A stretch of 64,000 nt of DNA from Deroplatys truncata (taxonomy: Eukaryota > Arthropoda > Insecta > Mantodea > Mantidae). The notes below the pieces were generated by a model. It saw only the letters and a program-made list of their open reading frames with translations, was not told where the DNA came from and did no database searches. The position numbers and the translations under genes are program-made. Of the stretch, positions 11,405 to 22,521 are shown piece by piece; the stretch's first letter is position 1; each line of letters starts with the position of its first letter. The stretch lies in assembly GCA_030765065.1 (NCBI GenBank), contig CM060978.1:219871498-219935497 (forward strand), given 5' to 3'.

Positions 11405-11992
11405 TTTCTGGGATGCTCGTGTGGTGCTATCTCAAATTTCATCTTCAGTACAGTAGAAGTGGGGAAAGATAATTACTTTTCAGCAACAGTTGCCAATATT
11501 CCACTTCCAAAACTACTAGGTGTTAATTAATAAACGTTCCAAAATATGCAGTTCCACTCATTGTCCACTATTACTTGAATGATTCGGGTTCTTGCGCATC
11601 AAGTGGTGGTTCTTTGTCTGTTACATAACATTACCAAGCGGCAAAACCATGCTCCTCTCCATACTATATCCAGCCATGCACGTGCAGCTCCGCAACTTAC
11701 TGTTAGCATTCGTATGCCGCATTACATATAAATATTTCTAATTATTACTCATCATTTGAAAAGAATTTACATCCATTATCGCCGTAGTACCTAACACTTA
11801 TCATGATAATGATTATGCTCCAAAATGGCATCTCGCGTAATCGTGTTTCTAGTGTGTATCATAAGAGCTCATTATTCCATAATTAAATCTATTTGGTCGG
11901 AGACGTTGTTCCCTTTTGGAGTTTGGAAGCCCCAACTATTAAAGCGTAACTCTCTGCGGTCAGAGTTACTTCTGGAATACATTAAAAGGATA
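11405..11992. other. Unassigned stretch
   Basis: I see no recognisable feature. The next repeat begins at 11993. Confidence 0.5.
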
Positions 11993-12626
11993 TCTGATAT
12001 GATACATTCACATGACTTTCTCTGACCTCTATCTTTTATTCATGGGCATATAAACTATTCTTTAATCCAAATAAACCTTTGCAGAAATTGCTACAGTACA
12101 CATTTCGTTATAGATACAAAGGGAACAGCGCGAGTCAAATGTTTAAGAACTGGACTCTATATGCTGGCCTTAAAATTCCCTGTTTCCATGCAATCGCGAG
12201 AAACAACTGAAGGTTGACAGGACTTCTAGAGAATGGCCAAGTAATGAACAATTTGAACCATTACTAACGGATATCTCAGAAATGCCTTATGACACACAAA
12301 AAAAAACTTATTTGAAATAAATTCGGCGTTTTAAAGATATTTACGTTTTTTGTGTAGTACGTTTTCGTGTATCGCTTAACATTTACTAAGGTACTGAACC
12401 TAAATATTAAGTTTGGTATATATCCGACTTTTCATTTGCATTATGCTTTCAAGGAGACACACACACGCAAGCACACACACACAGACACGCGTGCGTGGCC
12501 ATTTTCTAAAAAACTTTTTACTCAGGGGGCCTCAAAACATGTATTTCCGGTGAAATCTCGGTATCAAATTTTTGGGTGGAATACAATACCTTCTCTACCT
12601 ACTATGTATGTGTATGTAGAGGAAGT
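11993..12626 (-). repeat. ACTTTCTC-family copy, subfamily II
   Basis: It starts TCTGATATGATACATTCACA and ends at GTAGAGGAAGT. The middle has the subfamily II blocks (ATGCTGGCCTTAAAATTCCC; ACTAACGGATATC), and a CA-rich microsatellite lies at 12458-12485. It is more diverged than the 850-bp copies. Confidence 0.85.
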
Positions 12627-12726
12627 AATACTACAGTGATCCTGTTAGCGCGTATTTTGAGGACAGTTTTATTTGGAGAAACTGTTCTCTAACTATGTAA
12701 GAACGTAGGTTTTCACGGCCGGTGTC

Positions 12727-13058
12727 ACAATTATAACTAATATGATTTTCCGGGCTGTTATGCCGTGGTCTGCTGAAGAAAGATATCCCAGAAGTTTCGT
12801 CCACAACTGCGGTGGACATCTTCAGTGGCGCGGACGAAGTCTTCTCGGTGAAAGTATCGCAGCGTCTGATGCGTTGGCCGTTAGTGCCGCTCTCTTTATA
12901 GTGTGGGCGCTCTCTGCTGACGCTGCGATACTTTCACCGAGAAGACTTCGTCCGCGCCACTGAAGATGTCCACCGCAGTTGTGGACGAAACGTCTGGGAT
13001 ATCTTTCTTCAGCAGACCACGGCATAACAGCCCGGAAAATCATATTAGTTATAATTGT
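12727..13058. mobile_element. Near-perfect inverted-repeat (fold-back) element 1, possibly Penelope-like
   Basis: Two 140-bp arms (12727-12866 and 12919-13058) are reverse complements with one difference that I can find (12793), around a 52-bp spacer. Each arm carries a hammerhead-ribozyme-like core, on the plus strand in the right arm and the minus strand in the left. Just outside the left arm is CACGGCCGGTGTC, which also lies just outside the left arm of the inverted element at 37953-38649, so the two are probably related. Arms in inverted arrangement with hammerhead motifs are known from Penelope-like element termini (family knowledge); the assignment is inference. Near identity of the arms implies recent formation or gene conversion. 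Confidence 0.75.
12958..13000 (+). ncRNA. Hammerhead-ribozyme-like motif
   Basis: Core CTGAAGA (12960-12966) fits the CUGANGA consensus. Stem II is GTCCAC (12968-12973) pairing with GTGGAC (12981-12986) over a 7-nt loop, with one bulged T before it. GAAA (12987-12990), then CGTC (12991-12994) supply the second core and a GUC cleavage triplet. Flanking CCA and TGG can form a minimal stem I. Stem III is almost absent, as in Penelope-type hammerheads that act as dimers. The left-arm copy on the minus strand has T for G in this last segment (12793), removing GUC. Activity is untested. Confidence 0.5.
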
Positions 13059-13424
13059 TCTCTAACTAGTATCGTTCCAAAATCGGTTATGTTATTTTTT
13101 CCTGCCTTGATGTTTATCCTATGTGTGGACCCAGAAATTTTAAGTAATCGCCCAGGTACGGCCTGGAATGAGTAACATGCTAGTTAGCGTCGAAGTTAAA
13201 GCTTACCTTCACATGTATTCTCTCATACGTGCTCGTATTTTTATAGTTTTTTACTGTACAGAATGGTTATAATTAAAGTGATGGTGTTCAGCGTGGAACA
13301 GCATGGATCGAGTCTGAAACTTTGTGGGTATGCTAATTAAGCAACGCGCTCGTGACTTGTGCCGACAATTAATTAATTGCAAGTTTTTTCACCAGGTGAA
13401 ATGTGATGCTGTAAGCAATCAGAT
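13059..13424. other. Unassigned stretch
   Basis: Nothing recognisable between the palindromic element and the next family copy. Confidence 0.5.
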
Positions 13425-14224
13425 CTACTACGTATAGTAAGTAGGGGAAATATTGTATTCCACCCAAAAATTCGAAACCGAGATTTCACCGGAAATACAT
13501 GTTTTGAGACCTCCTGAATCAAAAAAAAAGCATTTTTGGAAACATTTCCGTGTGTGTGTCTGACTTTGAATAGCATAACTCAGAATCCAACAGTCGGATA
13601 AACACTAAACTTGGTATTTAAGTTCAGTATCTTCCAGAGATGCGACACGAAAGTTTTCGAGAAAATCCCCCTTACCTTTTACATGGAACATTTTTCGAAC
13701 ATTTCAATTTCCTCAAAAATGGCTCTAACGATTTTTAATTAAAATATCATATATTTAAGATACTTTTATGACAAATAAAATGTATATCTTGAATTTTCTG
13801 GGAATGTATGCAAAAGTGTTCTTCATTGTGAACGACTTTTGCATAACTGGTAAACCATACGAGATAGACAAAATTTTACTACACAAAAAATGTAGATCGT
13901 GTTAAAATACACAATTTATGTCATATACGTTTTTTATTGTTGAGTGAACCATTTTCGAGATATTGCTTGTTATTCCCTTAAATTTTTCAACACTTGTACT
14001 TTTTCTCAAATAGAAATTCGTTATTCATTTTTTATGTCCTGGTAATGCAAAGAGAATGGAATACTCCACATGGCAACCAGCTGTTAAAACATTTGACTAT
14101 CGCTTAAAGCCTACCAATTCCCCTTGCATCTACAAGAAAATTAGCAATAAGATTAACACCTCGATTAACATGAAGCATATGGTGAATAAGCGTTTGTAGA
14201 AATGGTTTGCAGTAACACTTCAGA
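13425..14224 (+). repeat. ACTTTCTC-family copy, lacking its first bases
   Basis: It begins at CTACTACGTATAGTAAGTAG without the ACTTTCT lead and ends AACACTTCAGA before a T run. Near the right end the GTAGAGAAAGT block is deleted. The rest follows the reference copy. Confidence 0.9.
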
Positions 14225-15317
14225 TTTTTTGTAACTCAGTCAGCTTATTCTGCCCGTGGCATTGGGTTGTCAATTCCCAGGTTACTGGTGACGGGTTTTT
14301 ACGATACCTTCTGTGGAATGACTGTTCGTTGAAAGTTAAGAAGGTTGAGCTTTTCCGTGTGAAATGCAATGGCCATTGAGAAGACGGACCGTGCGAAGCT
14401 GTATTACCGGAATGGCAGTTGCCGTAGCTGCAGCACATTTCTCAAATTGTGCAACCAATGCTCGAGCTGTGTCAACTTCATGAGGATAGGTTGCTGTCGT
14501 CTACCTGGTGCGACCCTAATTCATCTGCGTCATGTTGTTTAGCCCTTAATTTTCATGGGACCTCTTCTCAGCTGTACCTGTCGACGAGATGCCGGTAATG
14601 CAGAGTTGCTATTGCTGCAATACTGCTAAACCAACTTCACTATGAGTGCGCGGTCCCGCTTCCTCCCAATGACACAGGGAGAAATAGAGAAAATTGCACA
14701 GTCTGACGCTTAGGTACAGCGCCATATTTTCATCTGTTGACAAACACTAGAACTACGAAGTTTCAGATTCATACGATAATTACAGTCCGTGCGTGCCAAG
14801 CTGAACACCATCACTGGGATTGTAACCATCCGGCATTTTCGTGATTATTTTCCTAATTATTTCGCAATTTCATTTGAGTTTTTAAATTTAAAACTATGCT
14901 TACAAAAGTAGGAACACGTGAGGAGAGGTGCGGAAATGCTCTTGGAAACACACACATATTGCGTAATGCAAAATATGATAATGAATTTAATAACATATAC
15001 GTGAGCTTTTATATCCCCGCACACATATATGCATATGTTCATGGAATGCAGAGATTGTTCAATACATACGCTTAGTCTCCTAAAAATTTCTAAACTGGCT
15101 TTTATAGCTGCTGCTAATTTATTGAAGAGAAGTGCTCTTCTAACATGGAATCTCATGGCGTTATATTTGAAATAAAGGCGTCAATATGGAAGTTATACTA
15201 CTAGTGTTACAAGCATAAATTTCACTATTTTTTCTATTTACTTTTTGCATTTTGATAAAAGAATGATTTTGAATATGAATGTTCATACGAGAATAGGTCA
15301 TTCATGTATATTATATA
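14225..15317. other. Unassigned; 14225-14860 GC-richer, possible degenerate transposon
   Basis: 14225-14860 is noticeably GC-richer than its surroundings and reads like a decayed mobile element on the minus strand, but no catalytic motif or end could be fixed. 14860-15317 is AT-rich with no feature seen. Confidence 0.35.
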
Positions 15318-16588
15318 GGGTCTTTCAACAAGAGTGTCCTATCTTTAACATGTGATAGCTGCCGTTGTTATTGAGTTACAGCTGTTATTGACAAACAGCC
15401 ATGGAACGCTACAGCATTCAAAAACGCGTAGAAATGGTGAAAATGTATTATCAAAATGGATAATCTGTTCGCCAAACCTTCTGTGTATTGCGTGAAGTTT
15501 ACGGTGTGCACAATCGTCCCTGTGAGAGAACGATTCGGCGTTTGATCGGTAAATTTGAAAGAAGTAGTACTGTCAGCGATCAAAGAACGCCTGCACGTAA
15601 TACGTAAGCGCTCTAACGAAAGCATAGGCGCCGTTCGTGAGAGTGTACACAAGAACGGAAACAAATGAATTGCTCGTCGAGCGCAAGAATTGGGGCTTTC
15701 GTCGACCACAACTTGGCGAATTTTGCATATGGACTTGAAGTTTCACGCTTACAAAATTGTTTTAACTCAAAAATTAAAGCCCAACGATCATAGGTTGCGC
15801 CGTGTATTTGCTGACTGGGCTATGGAGCAATTGGAAGCTGACCCAGATTTTTGTCGAAAAATCATCTTCAGCTACGAAGCCCACTTTTGGATGGATGGTT
15901 GTGTAAACAAACAAAATTGCCGCTATTGGAGCAATCACAATCCAATGCAGATTCAAGAACGACCACTTCATCCCCAAAAGGTTAGTGTTTAGTGTGTATT
16001 TTGTTATGTTGGAATCATTGGTCCATATTTTTTCCAAGATGAAGATGGAGAAGCTCTAACTGTCAATGGAGAAAGATACCGGGCTCTTATAAGGGACTGT
16101 TTTTGGCCTCAATTCGATGTAATGGATTCCAGAAACATCTGGTTCCAGCAAGATGGTGCTACATGTCATACTGCTCACGAAACAATCGATCTTTTGAAGG
16201 AGAAGTTCAGAAGTTTCAGCATTTCCCGTGGTGGTGATGTTAACTGGCCCGTGAGGTCATGCGATTTAACGCCGTTGGATTACTTCTTGTGGGGTTATGT
16301 TAAATCTCGAGTTTATGTTCACAAGCCAGAAACAATAAATGATCTTATAAATAACATCACGCGTGTTATTCGTGAAGTTGTATCTAATTTACTTGCTCCT
16401 GTCGTTGAAAATTGGGTCAACCGTATACGCGCAACCCAAAGAAGTAACGGCAGTCACTTAACTGATGCTCTCTTCCACACGTAGTGACATTAATTATGTT
16501 CCAAAATAAAAAAAGGAATAAACCTCTATTATTTATAGAACATGTTTTATTTAAGTTCAAAGATAGGACACTCTTGTTGAAAGACCCC
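15318..16588 (+). mobile_element. Tc1/mariner-superfamily DNA transposon, DD41D type (dead)
   Basis: About 1.27 kb bounded by inverted ends: GGGTCTTTCAACAAGAGTGT at the left and its complement at the right, at least 29 bp. ATA flanks both ends (15315-15317, 16589-16591), consistent with a TA target plus a neighbouring base. It encloses one transposase frame covering most of the element. The spacing of its last two catalytic residues (41 residues between them) places it with DD41D elements. The element is complete end to end but the gene is broken. Confidence 0.85.
15401..16484 (+). pseudogene. DD41D transposase pseudogene
   Basis: The product would cut and join transposon ends. The N-terminus (MERYSIQKRVEMVKMYYQNG) is a helix-turn-helix start typical of this insect transposase group (DUF4817-like, from memory). 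Catalytic region: SYEAHFW, where family members have SDEAHFW, so the first aspartate is replaced by tyrosine; WFQQDGATCH supplies the second; LTPLDYFLWG the third, 41 residues on. In-frame stops lie at 15461 (TAA), 15666 (TGA) and 15990 (TAG, probably from a tryptophan codon), with one frameshift near 15603. The natural stop is at 16482-16484. The start is the first ATG after the left inverted end and fits the usual length of about 350 codons. Confidence 0.88.
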
Positions 16589-17150
16589 ATATTAGTATTT
16601 TTTTTTAAATATTTCCAATATTGTCAATGGAATGAAGGTTTAGTTGTATGTTTAGTAATTCCGGTTAATTTAGATATAGCACTGTACAGAAATTTGTTGG
16701 TGTTTACTTGCTAATTTCTAGTTATATTCTTGTTTCAGCCATACATTGAGCAGTTATTGAAATCACATTATATTGTAGTAATTATGCCATTATGCCAAAG
16801 AAATATGTACTAACTGCAGTCTATATAAAACAGACATTAGATGTAAGAGTGCAGTCAGTGAATTATAACGTGCAACATGAACGTATTCACTACATTTCGT
16901 TGCATATAAATTGTTCCTATGCCAATTGTGTATTACAAGATAACCATCCTCCAAAACAGAACTGCTTTTTTCAACTGCAAGTACATTAAAATCAGTTGAG
17001 AATATCTTAGAACATATAGGAAATATAACATGGTTCTATAAATAGGGGACTGAACAACTTTGTCTGCCCGCACATAACAGATAAGAGGATAGCTGTTTGT
17101 GAACCCTACTACCACGGGCATGTGTAATATTAATCTACGTGTTTCTTTAC
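16589..17150. other. Unassigned stretch
   Basis: AT-rich, with no recognisable element or gene. Open frames are under 80 codons and unremarkable. Confidence 0.5.
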
Positions 17151-17154
17151 AGAA

Positions 17155-17345
17155 ACTGCCAAGGTCGCGGGTTCAAACCGGACGTAAAAATTCTTGGTAT
17201 GGCTTCCTTTGGAAGGGAAGTAAAGACGGTGGTCCTGTGTCGTAGATTTACGGCACGTAAAAGAACTTCAAGCCTGATAAAGAGGCCTCTGAGAAAACTT
17301 ACCGGACTATCACGCCCATAGAGAATGGGGTGCTAAGGACCATAG
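17155..17345 (+). mobile_element. SINE, 5'-truncated
   Basis: It has a pol III B box (GGGTTCAAACC, 17169-17179) but no clear A box. The following body, with GTAGATTTACGGCACGTAAA (about 17242-17261), is a tail I associate with widespread invertebrate tRNA-derived SINEs. No poly(A) tail is obvious. Confidence 0.6.
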
Positions 17346-17701
17346 TAGTTAAAGAGCGTCCATAAATAAAACTCAATTTAAAATTTAATTTTTTACAGAA
17401 ACAAACGTGAATACTTTTTGTGTATTCTCGTACTTATGTGCAACCTGGTTGTTTACAGGACTAAATGTGTGGTTTCGGCATCTCTGTTTCGATGAATCTC
17501 TAGATTTCTCGTAATGCTGAACGTTCGATAGCAGTCACGGACAACTCGGAAGTTCTTTATCCCCGAGCTATATAAGATGTATGATTTTGATCACCTTAAG
17601 CGGTAAGAGTGGTTCGTTCAACTTCCTCTGCACACTCATCTGACTACATAGTGAAGTAGATATTGTCTTTACGTTATTTGCACCACTCTTTGGGGTCAAT
17701 T

Positions 17702-18632
17702 TGAAGTAGTTTGTTATAGGAGTTGTATTATATTTCAACTGTTGGGGAGACGAACTTGTAGTACTTGCAACCGTACGTATAATAAACAGTTTCCGGTAGC
17801 CTTCGCCCAGATGTACCTTCAGGTGGCCTTTGCCACAAGTTTAAAAAAAAATATTAACTTTGTAATTTAACTGTTTCTTTAAATATTATACATTTTTGTC
17901 TCGGCTGCGTCAGTATTTGTTAGAGACACGTTTACTCTTGGCCAGGGTTGTGATGCGACTAGGAATGTAGGTTTACACAGATTATAATTTTTACTTCACT
18001 CCTTTTATTAATACTTGATACGATTTAAATAAAACTTCACTGATATAGTGAGCTGTGAGATTATTTAATTAATTAATTAATTACACTTTTTAACACGTAA
18101 ACTATTTTTCATTTCACACGAATACGTATTAAATCTCTCGAGGACGCACAAGCAACGCATCCAGTTATGAGCACTGTCTGCAGGCAACTGTATTGATTTC
18201 AACCGTCTAAACTTGTAAATTTCTGTATTTCAAGTCTCTGATTGCGCTAATCCTACTCAAATAGAATACCTGCACTTAACTAAAGCTTTTTCTGGTTGTT
18301 GATTGGCTATTTTTAAACTGTCTCAAAATTTACATTATTGTTGCTCCAATAATGACTAGTAGCATTTAAACTTTAAAATTCATTTTTGCTTCAAGGTTAC
18401 CTCATTGTTAGCAACGTTTGACCTATTTTTCACAGCTCCTACATTATTAAATTACGTAATACATTCATATAACATTATTGAACATGTATACAAGAATATA
18501 AGCATATGCAATAACTGTTACATACATTTTACAAATTATTACATACACATATTGCTTCAAGGCGGGCTGTTATTGAATTTAAATATTATATAATTAGACT
18601 GAAATCATTTAAGTGTTAAAAATACTGCCTCA
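17702..18632 (-). mobile_element. LTR copy A (LTR retrotransposon fossil)
   Basis: One of three related roughly 0.9-kb blocks (also 21158-22050 and 34420-35306). On the minus strand it starts TGAGGCAGTA and ends CTACTTCA, so it has TG...CA ends. Immediately beyond (about 17675-17699) is a word resembling a tRNA-Lys-type primer-binding site, followed by about 100 bases that partly match the same region of copy B. It therefore looks like a 5' LTR with a short leader rather than a solo LTR. No coding region is left. It is old, about 85% like copy B by eye. Confidence 0.55.
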
Positions 18633-20831
18633 ATAGACAGCTGATCAATATATTAAACAAATTTTTAAAGCAGCGTATCTACATAGTAGTTATCGCGGGG
18701 AAAACGTCTACACTTAGACCGATACGAGATGGAGTCCCTTAAGGCTTTATTCTATCCCCGTTCTGATATTCACTTCACAGCGGTTTCAGGCATCAATAAG
18801 GGCCAGTTTGCTGATGTGCTTTGCAGAACAAAAGCATCTTTTCAGAGCCGTCAACTGCAACGGATGAATGAAAATTCGTACAAGAGCCATGCTACTCGAT
18901 TTACCAACGGTGTATCCCCGCTGATACGCTCATGTCAGGGCCTGAGGAAAGAATGGCACAACTCTGGTTGCTTAGCAGAGACTCGTGATAAAGGCCTTAT
19001 TTTTGGTGAACGTGTGCAGCTATGCACTGAGCTAAAATGGCGGTAACCGCCTTATACCCAGCTTTTAGCTCCACCATACCTATTCACCTAAAGCTACGCC
19101 TTTTCAGATACCTATATCTAGAAATCTGCATATAGCAGCAGCCTCTTTTTATCTCTCTTCTTCTTTACGGCCCATTTCAAAATAGGGGACTCCGGCCTAT
19201 TTATTCTATCTGCCATTACTTTCAATTGAGGCTACTGCCACCGAAATCTCGCCAATTTGATATGTGGAAGACATGATTATGCACCAGGTTCAAAGTTAGT
19301 AGGACAGATTGACATTATCGAATCCCTGGGTCCTTAACAAGGAACCCCCGATTCAGGCATCAACTGATGGTCACATGACTGAGGATACCACAAGTAACTA
19401 ACAGTTACAAAATCAGTTCCTGGCCCATACATAGGAGTCGGTCAAAATTAAGATTTAAAAACCCAAAGCCTTTTGAACACAAACATTTACACCAGCCATA
19501 CAGCTGCCTAGGATGCTGTTCCGCATCCAAAAATCTACAAGCACCCTACGTTTATATCAACCATCACAGTGTTAAACCCTAATAAGGATAGATACACTAA
19601 AACTACACATAGGGTCACCTCAAGCCTATCAGACGGGGTCAGGTCAGGTCTTTCCGCCCAACCAGAATGAGGTGAAAGAGGAAATCGAAAACATTGCGTT
19701 GGAGAACAACATTCACAACCAGTATTTCCGGAGAAATCTGGTTACCCATTCTTGCTTCATCGTTTCGTAGTAGAGATATTTCGACGAACCATAAGTGATT
19801 TAATAGGACGTATGAGTAGCAAATTATCACAGTTTTTAAATGAATGCCGTTGTTCCACTGAAGTTAAATAGAAATGTTTTAGAAATGACAGGTAAACGTT
19901 TAAGCATTTTAGAAGCATAATGCGCACTAGAACACAAAAGTGTAAACATCATGAGCACCTGATGAACATCATTTATCATTACATGATGTTATGGAAAGGG
20001 GAGCTCATACTCGTTTGCAGATACTCCTAAAAATTGTTATAAATTCTAAACGTACTGTAATCAAAGCTTTTAAGAATATATGGGCAAAATTTTCTTAGAG
20101 TTTCTCTCATCCAAACATGGCTGTAAGCAACCTAACTTAATTTTCTCAAAAGTAACTGTTTGGTTTTCATTCATACGTAAGAAAGTGACATGGAAAAATA
20201 TACTGTGTATCCTTTTCGTTTAAGCAAAATTTAATATAAACGATAGCATTAAAAGAAAAGAATAGGTTTCACTAAAATATACGACTTTGGATTTAACTTT
20301 CGTAAAATATTCACTGCTGTGCGTTTATTTTTCATATCTTAAGCAACGCATTTTGAAGCATTAAATATCCATCTTTTGTATCTCCTGAGTTCATGCATTA
20401 CATTATGGTTTACAAACTTATTTTAATTATTTTGCATTAACAGGCTTCTGTGCAGAGGTATTGTATTCTTTGGCAATGCTCCATGAATATCAATTGCTTT
20501 GGTTATTTCTATTACATCAGGTTATTCTATCAAGTACGGTTATACAGTTTACACGCTTTACTGTTCTTTTTTCTTTCACCTATCTCAAGACCCAGACAGG
20601 ATCGTTTTGATACCAATATTATTTGCTTCAGCTGAGAATAGCTGTGGACTTCTTTGTTCTGGATGCACAATCTTTGTCAAGCTTAGCAAACGTTGCAAGG
20701 CACAAATTATTTGTTGCCAGTGAATTCATAGTGCTAATAAAACAATTAGTTTGTAAAACATTACGTATTAATCAATTTTTCTGTCACAGAAAGGCAATGT
20801 TAGAAAGCTATAATTAGACTGAAAAATTCAT
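18633..20831. other. Unassigned stretch, 18.7-19.6 kb less AT-rich
   Basis: A 105-codon open frame at 18729-19046 (+) has no motif I recognise and no partner exon. 18660-19650 has more GC than its surroundings and may be an old, unrecognised repeat. The rest is AT-rich without visible features. Confidence 0.4.
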
Positions 20832-20892
20832 TGCCATAGCTGGATCTACCGCTTTCCGTGCGATTGCTCTAACCAATTGAGCTACTATGGCA
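20832..20892 (-). repeat. tRNA-like fragment (SINE head)
   Basis: On the minus strand it reads like the 5' two thirds of a tRNA with A box TAGCTCAATTGG (complement of 20873-20884), but the T-arm/B box is missing. The ends pair through GCCATAG and CTATGGC. It is a tRNA pseudogene or truncated SINE. Confidence 0.5.
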
Positions 20893-21157
20893 ACACACCT
20901 GCACGACACGATATTGTAAATCAATATTGGGATACTCCTCTCAAAATGAATTGGAGTTCCTCTAGTGATGTACCGGAAAAACGCGAGGGAATTTAATGCT
21001 GTACCGATAGGTTACCATGATATCCAGCGCCAACAAGACGCAGATACGGGATTATGGAGATAATATTTAACCACGTATCTTTTATCGTATCGATATCCCT
21101 TTGGATGGTGAGAAAGTAGTATTGTTTCGGTATTTGCCCCACGTTTTGGTGCCAATT

Positions 21158-22050
21158 TGAAGTAGTATGCTTCAAGTTTGGAAAGCCAATTTGAAGTAGA
21201 AGTTCAACTGTTGGGGAGTCGAACTTGAAGTAGTTACAACCGCACGAATGCTAAAAAGTTTCCGGTAGCCTTCGCCCCCCCCCCAAAAAATAAAGTTTAA
21301 TAAAATTTATTCACTTTGTAATTTTGACTGTTTCTTTAAATATTATATATTTATGTTTGCCTCGGCTGCGTCAGAGACATGGATTTCTTTGCAAGGCGTG
21401 GTGCGGCTGAAGAATGTAGGTTTACACAGATTATAATTTTTCAAATTCACTCCTTTGTATTAATTCTTGACACGATTTAAATAACACCTCAGTGATATAG
21501 AGAGCTGTAAGATTCTTTTATTAATTACTTGCACTTTTTAAACACGTAAACTATTTTCGTCTCACACGAATACGTATTAAATTTCTCGAGGACGCATCTC
21601 GCGTCCGGTTAGGAACACTGTCTACAAGCAACTGACTTGATTTCTACCGCCTAAATTTGGAAATTTCTGTATTTGAAGTCTGATTTGCTATTCTTAATCC
21701 AATAGAATACTTTCATTTAACTAAAGCATTTTTCTAGTTGTTGATTGGCTATTTTATAAACTGTCACTACAAGTAGCATTGCTAAACTTTTAAATTCATT
21801 ATTTCCTCAAGGTTACCTCATTGTTAGCAACTTTTAACCTATTATTCTCACAGCTCCTATATTATTAAATTACGTAATACATTCACATAACATTATTGAA
21901 CATGTATACAGTAATACAAATATATACACTGACTGTTACATACATTTTACAAATTATTACATACACATATTGCTTTAAGGCGGGCTGTTATTGAACTTAC
22001 ATATTATATAATTAGACTGAAATTATTTAAGTGTTAAAAGTACTGCCTCA
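21158..22050 (-). mobile_element. LTR copy B (LTR retrotransposon fossil)
   Basis: Same family and orientation as copy A. On the minus strand it starts TGAGGCAGTA; the outer TTGAAGTAG word occurs twice at the left end, so that boundary is uncertain by about 40 bases. Directly beyond it the minus strand reads TGGCACCAAAACGTGGGGC (within 21135-21155), very close to the tRNA-Lys-type primer-binding site TGGCGCCCAACGTGGGGC. Its right end directly abuts a Tc1-like transposase fragment. Confidence 0.6.
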
Positions 22051-22053
22051 ACG

Positions 22054-22521
22054 GTAAACACGTAAAACGTGTAGAAGAAAATGTTACCTCCTCTGAGAAT
22101 GTGGTGTTATTCCAGTCGCGGTTGATATTTCCCTCTGCAAACGCTGGATGAACCAAGCTGTGATTATCTGTCACGTGATACTCCTTAGCTGCTATTCGTA
22201 CAAGGAGTCCTGTATAATTTATTCGCCGTAGAGCCGTTTGAGTAGTTCCAGAGAAATGCGAATTTGGTTTCATGTGAGGAGATTGGAAGGGTTCCTTTCT
22301 GCTTCTGCAATTAGAGCTGCGTTGTGGTCAAGAATGGACACACGTCTTCCTGAAGCAGGTCAACGGCGTTCAATTCCTTCCCTGGATAATTTCGCCCATC
22401 TCTGAGCTGTAGCTGTGGGAACTCCAATACAGTTGCAGCCTCACGAGCAGAAAAACCTGCGACATTCACTAATGTAAGGAAAGATTGCCTTGTACAAGTC
22501 CTTATGTATGCGCTGTCTCAT
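22054..22521 (-). pseudogene. Tc1/mariner-type transposase fragment
   Basis: Minus-strand remnant of the N-terminal half of a transposase. MRQRIHKDLYK at about 22521 starts a helix-turn-helix region, followed by AALIAEAERNP (about 22300), FSGTTQTALRRINYTGLLVR (about 22205-22250), then LAFAEGNINRDWNN-like residues ending in TFSEEVTFSS, where IFSDE..FSS carries the first catalytic aspartate; here it reads SEE, so that aspartate is changed. At least one frameshift lies near 22275 and stops lie upstream. The C-terminal half is absent; the fragment stops where LTR copy B begins, so the LTR element may have landed in or near it. Confidence 0.65.

Noticed and set aside
12742-12963. 73-codon frames on both strands of the palindrome
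   Set aside because: The two frames mirror each other because the arms are inverted copies; no coding signal.
15368-15709. 113-codon minus-strand frame
   Set aside because: Shadow of the plus-strand transposase pseudogene.
17702-18632. Pairing LTR copies A and B as the two ends of one element
   Set aside because: Both lie in the same orientation about 2.5 kb apart, but each has its own leader-like flank on the same side and nothing coding lies between, so they look like separate insertions.
22034-22273. 79-codon minus frame first considered a host gene
   Set aside because: Its residues match the N-terminal half of a Tc1/mariner-type transposase and it is broken.
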